64,000 nucleotides of DNA, taken from the NCBI GenBank assembly GCA_020027475.1, contig JAHRAZ010000023.1, positions 1-64,000 of the forward strand. Direction: 5' to 3'. Positions 1-8,505 of this stretch are shown here, piece by piece. The DNA is from Microthrixaceae bacterium (GTDB lineage Bacteria > Actinomycetota > Acidimicrobiia > Acidimicrobiales > Microtrichaceae). The notes under the pieces were generated by a model. The model was not told the DNA's origin, ran no database searches, and saw only the letters and a list, made by a program, of their open reading frames with translations. How positions within the stretch are numbered: position 1 is the stretch's first letter; the number at the start of each line of letters is the position of its first letter. A program made the translations under genes and the position numbers.

Positions 1-1698
1 TCAGGGTTCCATGACCACCGGAACGATCATCGGGCGACGGCGTGTCTTTTCGGACACAAAACCACCGGCGGCGCGTCGCACTGCACGCTCAACCTTCTTC
101 ATGTTCCCACCGTCCGCCAGCGACTTCTCGGTGGCTTTGCGCACGCGTTGGGCCAACTCGGCAATCAATTCGTCGGCCTCGGATCCGTCCACCCAGCCCC
201 TGGTGGCAATCTCGGGCCCGGCCACGAGCGTGCGGGTGGAAAAGTCCACGCAGACGATGGCCGAGACGACACCCTCGTCGGCGAGTATCCGTCGGGCGCT
301 CAGAACGTTGGATCCGATGTCACCAACGGTGCCGTGGACGAATATGTAGTCAGCGGGAATCTGACCATCGAAGCGCAGGCCGTCACCATCGAGGGTCAGT
401 CGATCGCCGTCCTCGGCCACCAGAATTCGATCCTTGGGAGTACCCATGATTTCGGCAAGCCGGGCATGGGCGGACATGTGTCGATATTCACCGTGCACCG
501 GAACGAACCAGTCAGGTTGAAGTATCGAATGCAACAACTTCAGTTCTTCGGCCTTGGCGTGGCCGGTCGCATGCACGTCCTGAATTCCCGAGTGCACCAC
601 TTCCGCGCCCTGACGGATGAGGTTGCCGATGACTCTGCTCACACTGTGTTCGTTTCCGGGAATCGGATGTGAACTCAGGATCACGGTGTCATGCGGAGTC
701 AGTTTGAGCCAGCGATTCTCCGATGACGCCAGCAGCGTCAGTGCCGACATCGGTTCACCCTGGGAACCGGTGCAGATCACACACACCTCACCGGGGGGAT
801 AGTCGTCGACCTGTTCGATGTCGATGATTGAGGTGTCCGGGATTCGCAGGAGACCCATCTCGCGGGCCATCGAAACATTGCGGCGCATCGAGCGGCCCAG
901 CGGTGCCACCTTCCGACCGAAAGAGATTGCCGCATCGGCAATCTGCTGGATCCGGTGAATGTGGCTGGCGAAACAGGCCGTGATAACTCGGCGTCCCTCA
1001 TGCTGATGCATCAGGTTGTAGAGAACCGCACCAACCGAAGTTTCCGATTGGGAGTGTCCGGCCTCCTCGGCGTTGGTTGAATCGGCCAGCAGAAGGCGGA
1101 TTCCTTCGTCGTCGGCGATCGAACCCATCCGCTGAAGATCGGTGAGGCGCCCGTCAACGGGAGTGAGGTCGATCTTCAGGTCACCCGAATGAAGAATCGT
1201 GCCCTGAGCTGTTCGAATGACTGTGGACACACCCTGTGGAACAGAGTGTGTGACGGGCAGGAACTCCAGCTCGAAGGGACCGACGTTCACCCGCTCGCCG
1301 TCGGCCACCACGTTGAACGAAGTCTGCGAAAGGAGACGGGCCTCCTCGATGCGCCCCTTGGCGAGGCCAAGAGTGAGTTCAGTGCCGTAAAGCGGGAAAG
1401 CCACTTCTCGCAGAAGGTAGGACAACCCGCCGACGTGATCCTCATGGCCATGAGTCGTGACACAACCCACGATCTGGTCTCGGCGCTCCAACAGCCACGT
1501 GAAGTCCGGCAACACCAGATCCACCCCCAACATGTCGGTGTCGGGGAACATGAGGCCACAATCGATCAGGAGTATGGAGCCGTCCTGTTCTATGGCCGCA
1601 CAGTTTCGGCCGATCTCACCCAAGCCGCCCAGAAATGCAATTGACACCGCACTCCGAGCACCAGATGAACCTTTGCGGGGATTGTTCTTCGGGACCAT
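1..1698 (-). CDS. rnj: Ribonuclease J
   Basis: Metallo-beta-lactamase/beta-CASP ribonuclease of 565 aa, with endo- and 5'-exonuclease roles in RNA processing and decay. The zinc motif HGHEDH lies at about residues 83-88, followed by an LHSGD segment and a C-terminal VPVHGEYRH segment, as in RNase J. The length is typical of the family. The stop codon occupies bases 1-3, so the gene is complete. The ATG at 1698 is chosen because it overlaps the dapA stop (TGATG), which predicts translational coupling; an upstream in-frame start would run deep into dapA. The dapA-rnj order is also found in mycobacteria. Confidence 0.95.
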   Translation of the reverse strand: MVPKNNPRKGSSGARSAVSIAFLGGLGEIGRNCAAIEQDGSILLIDCGLMFPDTDMLGVDLVLPDFTWLLERRDQIVGCVTTHGHEDHVGGLSYLLREVAFPLYGTELTLGLAKGRIEEARLLSQTSFNVVADGERVNVGPFELEFLPVTHSVPQGVSTVIRTAQGTILHSGDLKIDLTPVDGRLTDLQRMGSIADDEGIRLLLADSTNAEEAGHSQSETSVGAVLYNLMHQHEGRRVITACFASHIHRIQQIADAAISFGRKVAPLGRSMRRNVSMAREMGLLRIPDTSIIDIEQVDDYPPGEVCVICTGSQGEPMSALTLLASSENRWLKLTPHDTVILSSHPIPGNEHSVSRVIGNLIRQGAEVVHSGIQDVHATGHAKAEELKLLHSILQPDWFVPVHGEYRHMSAHARLAEIMGTPKDRILVAEDGDRLTLDGDGLRFDGQIPADYIFVHGTVGDIGSNVLSARRILADEGVVSAIVCVDFSTRTLVAGPEIATRGWVDGSEADELIAELAQRVRKATEKSLADGGNMKKVERAVRRAAGGFVSEKTRRRPMIVPVVMEP

Positions 1699-2588
1699 CA
1701 GTCCAGACCTTCCAAAACCAGTCGCGCCCTGTCCTGCAGGCCGTCGGGCGCCGTGCCCATCGGTGCACGACACTGCCCCACCCGCAGGCCGAGGACACGC
1801 AGCAGTGCCTTGGTCGGAATGGGGTTGGGAGCGTCGTCACCAGATTCGAATTCGTAGGACTCAATCAGGCGGGAATTGATCCCGCGGGCCAGTTCAACGT
1901 CGCCTTTGGCAAAGGATTCCACCATTTCCCCGAACTGGGCGGCTGCCCAATGCGCCGCCACCGAAATGATGCCGACCGCGCCGATCGACAACAGTGGGAG
2001 CGTCAACGAGTCGTCGCCGACGTACAGTTCGAAGCCGTCCGGTGTTTGCTGAACGACTTTGGCACTTTCGGCTGGATCACCTGCCGCATCCTTCACACCC
2101 ACGATGTTTGCAACGCTGTTTGCCAGCTCGATCAGGGTTTCGGTGGCGACCTTCCGGCCCGTTCGAATGGGAATGTCGTAGATGAGCACCGGCAGATCCG
2201 TGGCGTCGGCTACGGCCGTGAAGTGCTCCGTCAGGCCGCTCTGTGATGGTCGGTTGTAATACGGGGTAACCGTGAGGATGCCGTCGACCCCGGTCTCGGC
2301 TGCAGCCTTGGTGAGTTGCACCGCGTGTTCTGTGGAGTTGGAACCGGCGCCGGCGAGAATCGGAACGTCCACCGCTTCGCGAACGCGGCGGAACAAAGCC
2401 AGCATCTCCGATTCGCTCAGAGCGGGACTCTCCCCCGTCGTGCCAGCAAGCAGCAGCCCGTCGCTGCCGGTCTCGGCCAGCCAATAGGCCAATTCAGCAG
2501 CCGCATCGAGGTCAAGGTCACCGGAATCGTCGAACGGAGTCACCATCGCGGTGATCACCCGTCCGAAGCGGGGTGTTGTGTCGCCCAT
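1698..2588 (-). CDS. dapA: 4-hydroxy-tetrahydrodipicolinate synthase
   Basis: Condenses pyruvate with aspartate semialdehyde, the first committed step of the DAP/lysine pathway. The 296-aa sequence shows the TTGE segment at about residues 50-53, the YYN tyrosines near 110, and the Schiff-base lysine K166 in GVKDAAG. The ATG at 2588 is preferred over an in-frame TTG at 2597 because a TAGGGT -10 box ends 8 bases before the ATG and the TTG lies inside that promoter region. It is the first gene of a dapA-rnj transcript. Confidence 0.95.
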   Translation of the reverse strand: MGDTTPRFGRVITAMVTPFDDSGDLDLDAAAELAYWLAETGSDGLLLAGTTGESPALSESEMLALFRRVREAVDVPILAGAGSNSTEHAVQLTKAAAETGVDGILTVTPYYNRPSQSGLTEHFTAVADATDLPVLIYDIPIRTGRKVATETLIELANSVANIVGVKDAAGDPAESAKVVQQTPDGFELYVGDDSLTLPLLSIGAVGIISVAAHWAAAQFGEMVESFAKGDVELARGINSRLIESYEFESGDDAPNPIPTKALLRVLGLRVGQCRAPMGTAPDGLQDRARLVLEGLD

Positions 2589-2596
2589 CGAGCGCA

Positions 2597-2602
2597 ACCC
2601 TA
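2597..2602 (-). promoter_or_regulatory. Predicted -10 box of dapA
   Basis: TAGGGT on the minus strand lies 8 bases before the dapA ATG, which predicts a leaderless or near-leaderless mRNA. No clear -35 box is seen. Confidence 0.5.
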
Positions 2603-2631
2603 TCTGCCCGAAACGCCACTCGGGGCCGGCG

Positions 2632-3771
2632 TTATCGGGCGATGGTCAGCTCACCGTTGCCCAGGGAGAACTTCTCGTACTCGTCCGCGGTGTCCACCCA
2701 GTCCTCGAACTGGATCACTCCAAGTTCCTCGAACCGATGACGGAGCCATTTGTCGTTGCGGTCGAGAAGTCCCAGTTTCTTGCAGTTGGGGACGATCTTG
2801 GCGAACAACATCATCTGGAACATCTGTCGGGTCGGTGTGCGCATGACCAGCTCAACCGCCTCCTTCACGGGAACACCCATTCGTTCCCACACCTCCTGCT
2901 GGAGGAAGCGGTCGCGCATTCGAACTGCGGCCTCGTAGGCGAACTCCTGGCGTTCGAAGATCTCGGCGTCGCTCAATTCCTTGTAGAAGTCCTGAAGTGA
3001 CAGAACGCCGAATGCCACGTGACGTGCCTCGTCGCTCATCACGTAACGGAGCATCTTCTTCAGCAGGGGTTCCGTGGTCATCTGGTGCATGAAACCGAAC
3101 GCAGCGAGCGCCAGTCCCTCCACCATGATCTGCATGCCGAGATAAGTCATGTCCCAACGGGGGTCCGCCACGATGTCGTCGAGGAGCATCTTCAGGTGTG
3201 CATTCACCGGGTAATGGCCCGACAGTTTGGTGTCGAGGTATTTGGCGAACACCTCCACGTGGCGCGCCTCATCCATGACCTGGGTGGAGGCGTAGTACTT
3301 GGCATCGATCCAGGGCACGGTTTCCACGATCTTGGCAGTACACAGAAGGGCACCCTGCTCCCCGTGCATGAACTGGCTGAGCATCCAGTTCTGGCTCTCG
3401 ATGCCAAAGCGCATCCAGTCGGCGTCGGTCCACTTCTCGAAGGGCGTTCCCACCACATCGAAGTCCGCGAAGCCTCCGTCGGCATTGTTCTGGGCCATGT
3501 TGGCCACGAAGACCTGTTCCTGATCCACTTCGGTTTCCCAGGGCAGATCGGTCTCGCCGTTCCACATCGAGACCTTCGCCTTTTCGTAGAGCTTTTCGAG
3601 CGAAGGCTTGGCTCCCTTGTCGTAGTCCCAGGTGAAAATGACCTCGGATGTCTGCTCCACGTGGCTGACCAGGGCGTCACGGTCCTCGTTGCTCACTGCG
3701 AGGATGGCCTCCAGGTCATCCACGTCCGCTCTTCCGATCAGATCCTCACTGGATGATGCAGTTTCGGTCAT
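2632..3771 (-). CDS. Ferritin-like di-iron protein (probable oxygenase)
   Basis: 379-aa soluble helical protein with a complete carboxylate-bridged di-iron ligand set: E138 (in HGEQGA), E168 and H171 (DEARH), E218 (VEGLA), and E248 and H251 (a second DEARH). This is the 4-Glu/2-His pattern of the ribonucleotide reductase R2, acyl-ACP desaturase and AurF-like superfamily. The substrate cannot be told from the sequence. The ATG overlaps the stop of the upstream TetR gene by 4 bases (ATGA), so the regulator and di-iron protein are one transcript and are probably co-regulated. The di-iron call is firm; the reaction is unknown. Confidence 0.85.
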   Translation of the reverse strand: MTETASSSEDLIGRADVDDLEAILAVSNEDRDALVSHVEQTSEVIFTWDYDKGAKPSLEKLYEKAKVSMWNGETDLPWETEVDQEQVFVANMAQNNADGGFADFDVVGTPFEKWTDADWMRFGIESQNWMLSQFMHGEQGALLCTAKIVETVPWIDAKYYASTQVMDEARHVEVFAKYLDTKLSGHYPVNAHLKMLLDDIVADPRWDMTYLGMQIMVEGLALAAFGFMHQMTTEPLLKKMLRYVMSDEARHVAFGVLSLQDFYKELSDAEIFERQEFAYEAAVRMRDRFLQQEVWERMGVPVKEAVELVMRTPTRQMFQMMLFAKIVPNCKKLGLLDRNDKWLRHRFEELGVIQFEDWVDTADEYEKFSLGNGELTIAR

Positions 3772-4412
3772 TGTTTGTGCTCCTCATTTGGTTGGTCCCC
3801 CACAAGTGCAGGAACGAAATATCTTCTGACAATGCCCCGCGAGTACTCAACGTCAGCCAGGGAGTGGTCCGGATCGGGATTCGTGTAGTTCGACACCACC
3901 AGTCTCGATGCCCAGATCACGACTTCGGTGGCGGTCACGGCGTCGAGGTAGCGATGCAGTCCGGGCGACAGGAGATCCGCCGCGGTCTCGAACAGTTGGC
4001 TCAGGCGATCGAACGACAGGAACGCGGCGAGTTCGGCCGGCTCATGATCTCTCATGAAGGCCAGCACCGGATGCGCCGAAACACCGACGAAACCATCATG
4101 GAGCAGAACTGTGATCGCTTCCTCCAGGGAGGTCGCTTGATCCAGTCGGGTGATCACCTCGGACAGCAGGCCGATCACCTCGACTTGTTTCGCAATGTTG
4201 AGCACCGTGGGTTTTCCACCGGGGAACAACCGATAAACCGTTGCCCTGGAGACCCCGGATTCACGGGCAATGTCGTCAACGGTGGTTCTGGACATTCCCC
4301 ATCTGGCGGCGCACACCACGACCCCGGCCACTATGTCGGCTTCCACCGAGTCGGGTTCAATGCCGAGCAGTTGCAGCGGCGCCACACCACGGCTGGAGGT
4401 TGCCAGATCCAT
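3768..4412 (-). CDS. TetR family regulator
   Basis: 214-aa one-component regulator. The N-terminal helix-turn-helix is seen in TVDDIARESGVSRATVYRLF (about residues 43-62); the C-terminal half is a variable ligand domain. It is co-transcribed with the di-iron gene (ATGA overlap). A palindrome overlaps its own -10 box, which suggests autoregulation. The ligand is unknown; a lipid or hydrophobic substrate of the di-iron partner is a guess. Confidence 0.88.
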   Translation of the reverse strand: MDLATSSRGVAPLQLLGIEPDSVEADIVAGVVVCAARWGMSRTTVDDIARESGVSRATVYRLFPGGKPTVLNIAKQVEVIGLLSEVITRLDQATSLEEAITVLLHDGFVGVSAHPVLAFMRDHEPAELAAFLSFDRLSQLFETAADLLSPGLHRYLDAVTATEVVIWASRLVVSNYTNPDPDHSLADVEYSRGIVRRYFVPALVGDQPNEEHKQ

Positions 4413-4445
4413 ACGAGTTACAATAAGACCAAATCTGTCTCATTG
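4413..4445 (-). promoter_or_regulatory. Promoter with TetR-type operator
   Basis: TATTGT (4425-4420 on the minus strand) ends 7 bases before the TetR ATG. An inverted repeat with 9-base arms, caataagac and gtctcattg, separated by 7 bases, spans 4421-4445 with 8 of 9 positions paired, and it covers the -10 box. This is the geometry expected for TetR repression of its own operon. Confidence 0.6.
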
Positions 4446-4542
4446 CTATCCCTTTGTCCTGTGACAGCAGTCACACACTGCCACTCCTGCAAGGTTCCCC
4501 GACCCAATGCCGTCCGGCCCGGTCATGCTGGACGCTGTGTGG

Positions 4543-5139
4543 TCAAACCTGATCGGGCGCCGAGATTCCACCGAGAAACTGCGTTCGAACCACCCTGCGG
4601 GTCTGTTCAGGATCTGTGAAGTCAACGCCGGCCGGGCTGGTCAGAGCGGAGAGCGTCATCCGCGTTAGGTAGTCAGCGGCCTCGGCCACGTCGACTCCGT
4701 CGGCAAGCCGTCCGGCATCCGCTTCGAGAACCAGCGTCTCTGCAACGTAGTCGCGCACCAATGTGTGCAGGAGCGGCCGAGCCGGTTCGAGAGCACCGGC
4801 CAACTCCGACACGTCCGGTTCCATCAGGTTCGCCAGGATGCGGCTCTGATTCATGCGCTTCGCGCCGACGACCAAGCCTTCGACCAACCGGTCCTCGAGT
4901 GATTCAAGATGGGCAACTCCGATTGCCAGTCCGGTCCAGAAGCGGGCCACTTCCCATGTGGCAGTCTCCTCGAGGAGTTGCGACCGTCCATCCGGGAAAT
5001 GCCGGTAGATGGATGTCCGGGACAATCCGGACTCCGATGCGACGTCTTCCAGGGAGAACCCTGAGACTCCGGAACGCTCAGCGCAGCGCAGGGTGGCGCG
5101 CATGATCCGTTCTCGTGTGTCACTCACGGCCGGAAGCAA
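4543..5139 (-). CDS. TetR family regulator
   Basis: 198-aa regulator with helix-turn-helix LEDVASESGLSRTSIYRHF at about residues 25-43 and a variable C-terminal domain. Its start overlaps the end of the SURF1 gene by about 20 bases, so it is probably transcribed with SURF1. A start at the in-frame GTG near 5127 is also possible. The target is unknown. It is not close in sequence to the TetR protein just downstream. Confidence 0.82.
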   Translation of the reverse strand: MLPAVSDTRERIMRATLRCAERSGVSGFSLEDVASESGLSRTSIYRHFPDGRSQLLEETATWEVARFWTGLAIGVAHLESLEDRLVEGLVVGAKRMNQSRILANLMEPDVSELAGALEPARPLLHTLVRDYVAETLVLEADAGRLADGVDVAEAADYLTRMTLSALTSPAGVDFTDPEQTRRVVRTQFLGGISAPDQV

Positions 5140-5878
5140 CCTTGCGGAGAATCAATATGTATCCAACGCCGAAGATGGTGGCGAACAAAAACCACTGGAC
5201 CATGTATGAGAAGTTTTGCGAAGGAGTTGGGACCTCGACGTTCACGGTCTGGACAACTTCGTTGGTCGGCGCCGGATTCATGCCATCCATCGTCAGCCAG
5301 ACACCCAGCAGATCCTGCTCCAGCTGCTGGTCATACCGGGACAGGTCCACGCGAGCCAATGAATCGATTGTCCCATCGGCGGGATCCTTGGCCCCGAAAC
5401 CCGGTTCCTCCTGGGTCAGGCCGATCACACCGCTGAGGTGAACTTCGCCGGCTGGAGGTTCGGCGCCCTCGACCGGGCCCCCTTCATTGGCCAACCCGAG
5501 GGGAACCCATCCTCGCACGACGCCCACCGCTGTTCCGTCTTCGAGTACCAACGGAGTCATCACCCAACCACCGGGAGCGCCGTTGAGGGACCGGTTGCGG
5601 ATCACAACTTCATCCTCCGGTGCCCACGTGCCGACAACCGAGGCCCGCTTGAACCGGAGATCCTCGGGGACCTCCGTTGGGTCGCCGGACACGTCCACCA
5701 GCAGATCCTCGAGAGGAACCGGATCCTCGTCGAGACCCTGTTCGATTTGCCCCTTGCGCTCGTTTTCGTCTTGCCAGCGACTCATCTGCCAGAACCCGAG
5801 ACGAATCATCACCAACACGGCGACAATCACGAGAACGTGGCTCAGAATCCACCAGGGTCGCCGAAGGAAGTCGTACAC
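5120..5878 (-). CDS. SURF1 family cytochrome oxidase assembly protein
   Basis: 252-aa membrane protein with one N-terminal transmembrane segment (about residues 9-28, ending near GFWQMSRW) and one C-terminal segment (about 227-245). The soluble loop between them carries the SURF1 hallmarks: GFWQ...RW after helix one, RNRSLNGAPGGWVMTPL, and VRGWVP. SURF1 proteins help insert haem into aa3-type cytochrome c oxidase. Starts at GTG; a TATCGT box lies 8 bases upstream. No oxidase subunit is in the window. Confidence 0.88.
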   Translation of the reverse strand: MYDFLRRPWWILSHVLVIVAVLVMIRLGFWQMSRWQDENERKGQIEQGLDEDPVPLEDLLVDVSGDPTEVPEDLRFKRASVVGTWAPEDEVVIRNRSLNGAPGGWVMTPLVLEDGTAVGVVRGWVPLGLANEGGPVEGAEPPAGEVHLSGVIGLTQEEPGFGAKDPADGTIDSLARVDLSRYDQQLEQDLLGVWLTMDGMNPAPTNEVVQTVNVEVPTPSQNFSYMVQWFLFATIFGVGYILILRKVASGRE

Positions 5879-5896
5879 GACCCCAGACGATACGGC

Positions 5897-7528
5897 TCAG
5901 TCACCCGCAGTCGGCAACACGTGATCTCCGAAGCGCTCCCGGAGGTCCTTCTTGGAGAACTTGCCCACGCTCGTCTTCGGCACTTCGGAGATGAAAATGA
6001 TGTCGTCCGGAAGCCACCACCCGGGTACCCGACCATCCAGGAATTCGAGTATTTCCTCCTTGGTGACCTCGGAGCCTTCAGCGGCCACAACACATGCCAG
6101 GGGACGTTCGGACCACTTCGGGTGTGACACGCCGATCACGGCCGCCTCGGCGACCGCGGGATGGGCCATGATCTCATTCTCGAGTTCCACCGAGGAGATC
6201 CATTCACCGCCGGACTTCACCACGTCCTTCGTGCGGTCAACGATCTTGACGAAACCTTCGGGAGTGATCACGGCCACGTCACCAGTCTTCAGCCAGCCGT
6301 CGGAAGTGAAGCTCTGGGGGGACCGTTCGTCGTTGTAGTACGACGCCGTGACCCACGGTCCGGCCGCCTGCAACTCCCCCGATGTCTCGCCGTCCCACGG
6401 AAGTTCCTCGCCGGTGACCTGATCAGCGACTCGAAGCCCCACGCACAACACCGGTGGACCCTGCGAGGCCCGCAGGTCGATCAATTCATCCTCCGGACGA
6501 TCGGCCAGCGTGCTGGGAATCCGCGCCACGGAAGCCAGAGGAGACGTCTCCGTCATGCCCCATGCTTGCAGGATCGGCAGACCGACTTGTGCGCGGTACG
6601 CCTCTGAGAGTGCCTTGGGCACAGCAGATCCGCCGCACGGTATCAAACGCAACGCAGACAGGTCACGGCCTTCCAGTTCGGGCAACACACCCATCCAGAT
6701 CGTGGGCACACCAGCCGCAATCGTGACCTTTTCGGATTCGATCAAACCGGCGAGCGCCGGCGGTGTCATCTGCGGCCCGGGCATCACCAGCGACGCCCCT
6801 GTTGCCACAGCGGCGTGGGCGAGGCCCCAGGCGTTGGCGTGGAACATCGGAACAACCGGCAGAATCGTGTCTGTCTCGGCCACTCCCACGGAGTCGGCGG
6901 TCATGGCTCCCATCGTGTGGAGAAATGTGGAGCGGTGTGAGTAGATCACACCCTTTGGATGACCCGTGGTGCCGGACGTGTAACACATGGAAGCCGCGCG
7001 GTTTTCGTCGTCGACCGAGAACTCCACCGGTTCCGCGCCGGCCAGAAGTTCTTCGTAATCTGCGAACTCATGGCCCGCCGGAAACTCGGTGGGAGCTCCG
7101 TCGTCCATCACTATCAGGTGTTTCACGGTTTCGAAGGTGTCCAGCAGCGGGCCGATCAACCCCAGCAGCGAACGATCGATGAAGATCGCTTCGTCTTCTG
7201 CATGGTTCACGATGTAGGTCAGTTGCTCGGGGAACAACCGGATGTTGAGCGTATGCAGCACGCGGCCGCTGCACGGAACTGCGAAGTAGAGCTCCAGGTG
7301 ATTGGCGGTGTTCCATGCAAAGGTGGCAACCCTGCCGGCTTCGGAGATTCCGAGTTGATCGAGTACACCTCCCAGGCGACGGGTCCTGTCTGCCCACTCC
7401 CCGTAGGTACGTCGTTGAACCCCACCCGTGGCGTCACCCGTGATGATCTCCTTCCTGGAACTGTATTTCTCGGCCCGTTCGAAGATGTGCGGCAGCACGA
7501 GTGGCCGGTCCTGCATGGTCCCAAGCAT
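5897..7528 (-). CDS. Acyl-CoA synthetase (FadD-like)
   Basis: 543-aa AMP-forming ligase that activates a carboxylic acid (probably medium or long chain) to its CoA ester. The AMP-binding motif CYTSGTTGHPKGV is at about residues 186-198; AWGMTETSP and the WLKTGDVA and VVKSGGEW segments follow. The ATG at 7528 is chosen because a GGGGGA ribosome-binding site lies 7 bases upstream; 30 extra in-frame residues upstream look unlike the family. Substrate is unproven. Confidence 0.9.
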   Translation of the reverse strand: MLGTMQDRPLVLPHIFERAEKYSSRKEIITGDATGGVQRRTYGEWADRTRRLGGVLDQLGISEAGRVATFAWNTANHLELYFAVPCSGRVLHTLNIRLFPEQLTYIVNHAEDEAIFIDRSLLGLIGPLLDTFETVKHLIVMDDGAPTEFPAGHEFADYEELLAGAEPVEFSVDDENRAASMCYTSGTTGHPKGVIYSHRSTFLHTMGAMTADSVGVAETDTILPVVPMFHANAWGLAHAAVATGASLVMPGPQMTPPALAGLIESEKVTIAAGVPTIWMGVLPELEGRDLSALRLIPCGGSAVPKALSEAYRAQVGLPILQAWGMTETSPLASVARIPSTLADRPEDELIDLRASQGPPVLCVGLRVADQVTGEELPWDGETSGELQAAGPWVTASYYNDERSPQSFTSDGWLKTGDVAVITPEGFVKIVDRTKDVVKSGGEWISSVELENEIMAHPAVAEAAVIGVSHPKWSERPLACVVAAEGSEVTKEEILEFLDGRVPGWWLPDDIIFISEVPKTSVGKFSKKDLRERFGDHVLPTAGD

Positions 7529-7649
7529 TTCGATTCCCCCTAGGAATGGATTGCCGAATGGAATGAATTGCCACCATAGAAGACCCCGCCAGCCACCGCT
7601 GACGGTTGGCACTGCCACCCTTGTGCGAACCCATGCTGAGGTTTCCGAA

Positions 7650-7685
7650 TTGATGCTGGTTCCGCCTCATTGATGCTGGTTCCGC
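7650..7685. repeat. Two-copy tandem repeat, 16-base core
   Basis: ttgatgctggttccgc occurs at 7650-7665 and 7670-7685 (period 20) in the divergent gap between the acyl-CoA synthetase and the membrane-protein gene. A second short duplication, aagtgacagac, occurs at 7704-7714 and 7720-7730 and covers the GTG start of the next gene. Confidence 0.85.
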
Positions 7686-7721
7686 TTCCGGAATTCCCCA
7701 CCTAAGTGACAGACTCACCAA

Positions 7722-8504
7722 GTGACAGACGAGGGGCCCGCCCGCCAACAGGACTCACCGTCGGAATTCTCCGGCGAACCCGAGTCCGATCCGCACGCGC
7801 CGAGGAACGTCAATCACCCGAAGTGGCTGATACCCGCGATCGGTGTCCTCATCGTTGCGCTGGTCGTGGCCAATCAGCTCGGCAACGCGTTCTGGGCTCG
7901 CTGGATCATCGAGCGGCCATATCAGCTGCTGGCCCTCAACTCATCAAACAAGTACCTGATCGGCACCACTCCCAACACGGAGCTCTGGGCCGCGTTGGTG
8001 GTATCAACATTGAGGCTCATGGCGCCGGATCCCCTTTTCTACGCCATCGGCTACATCTACCGGGGGCGAGCCCTGCACTGGGCCCGTCAGGTGTTTCCCG
8101 CCTCAGGGCAACTCTTCGACTCCTTCGACGTGGAACAGGACGGTCCGCGCCCCTTGCTGGACGCGATGGTGATCATCGCACCCAACAATCCTGTCTGTCT
8201 CGTGGCAGGTGTGGCCGCCATGAACAAGATCCGGTTCGTGGTGTTGGCAACTGTCGGCACCATCGGGCGCATTCTCGTGATGCGCGGTATCGGAACGGTC
8301 TTCAGCGACCAGATCGACGACATTCTGGAGTCCGTTGCCCAGTACCAGAAATGGCTCACCATTGGTTCAATCGCCCTCGTTGTCCTGTACGTCCTGTGGC
8401 AGGCCCGCAGCCGCAAGGGCCTCATCGGCGGGGTGGAAGAACTCGAAGAGGAGTTCGGGGATCCCGAACCCGACCCGGACGGAACGCATCCGCCGGGCAC
8501 CTGA
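7722..8504 (+). CDS. Integral membrane protein, possibly DedA/VTT-like
   Basis: 260 aa. A hydrophilic N-terminus (about 35 residues) is followed by a hydrophobic helix (WLIPAIGVLIVALVVANQ) and further hydrophobic stretches near residues 85-110, 150-190 and 210-228. DPLFYAIGYIYRGR recalls the loop region of DedA/VTT-domain lipid transport proteins, but the match is weak. The C-terminus is acidic. The start is GTG; its surroundings are tandemly duplicated, so the exact start is uncertain. It ends 1 base from the convergent dapB. Confidence 0.6.
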   Translation: MTDEGPARQQDSPSEFSGEPESDPHAPRNVNHPKWLIPAIGVLIVALVVANQLGNAFWARWIIERPYQLLALNSSNKYLIGTTPNTELWAALVVSTLRLMAPDPLFYAIGYIYRGRALHWARQVFPASGQLFDSFDVEQDGPRPLLDAMVIIAPNNPVCLVAGVAAMNKIRFVVLATVGTIGRILVMRGIGTVFSDQIDDILESVAQYQKWLTIGSIALVVLYVLWQARSRKGLIGGVEELEEEFGDPEPDPDGTHPPGT

Positions 8505-8505
8505 G

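Noticed and set aside
16-672. Several overlapping ORFs opposite RNase J
   Set aside because: They are Arg/Pro-rich mirror frames of a clear gene and show no family motifs.
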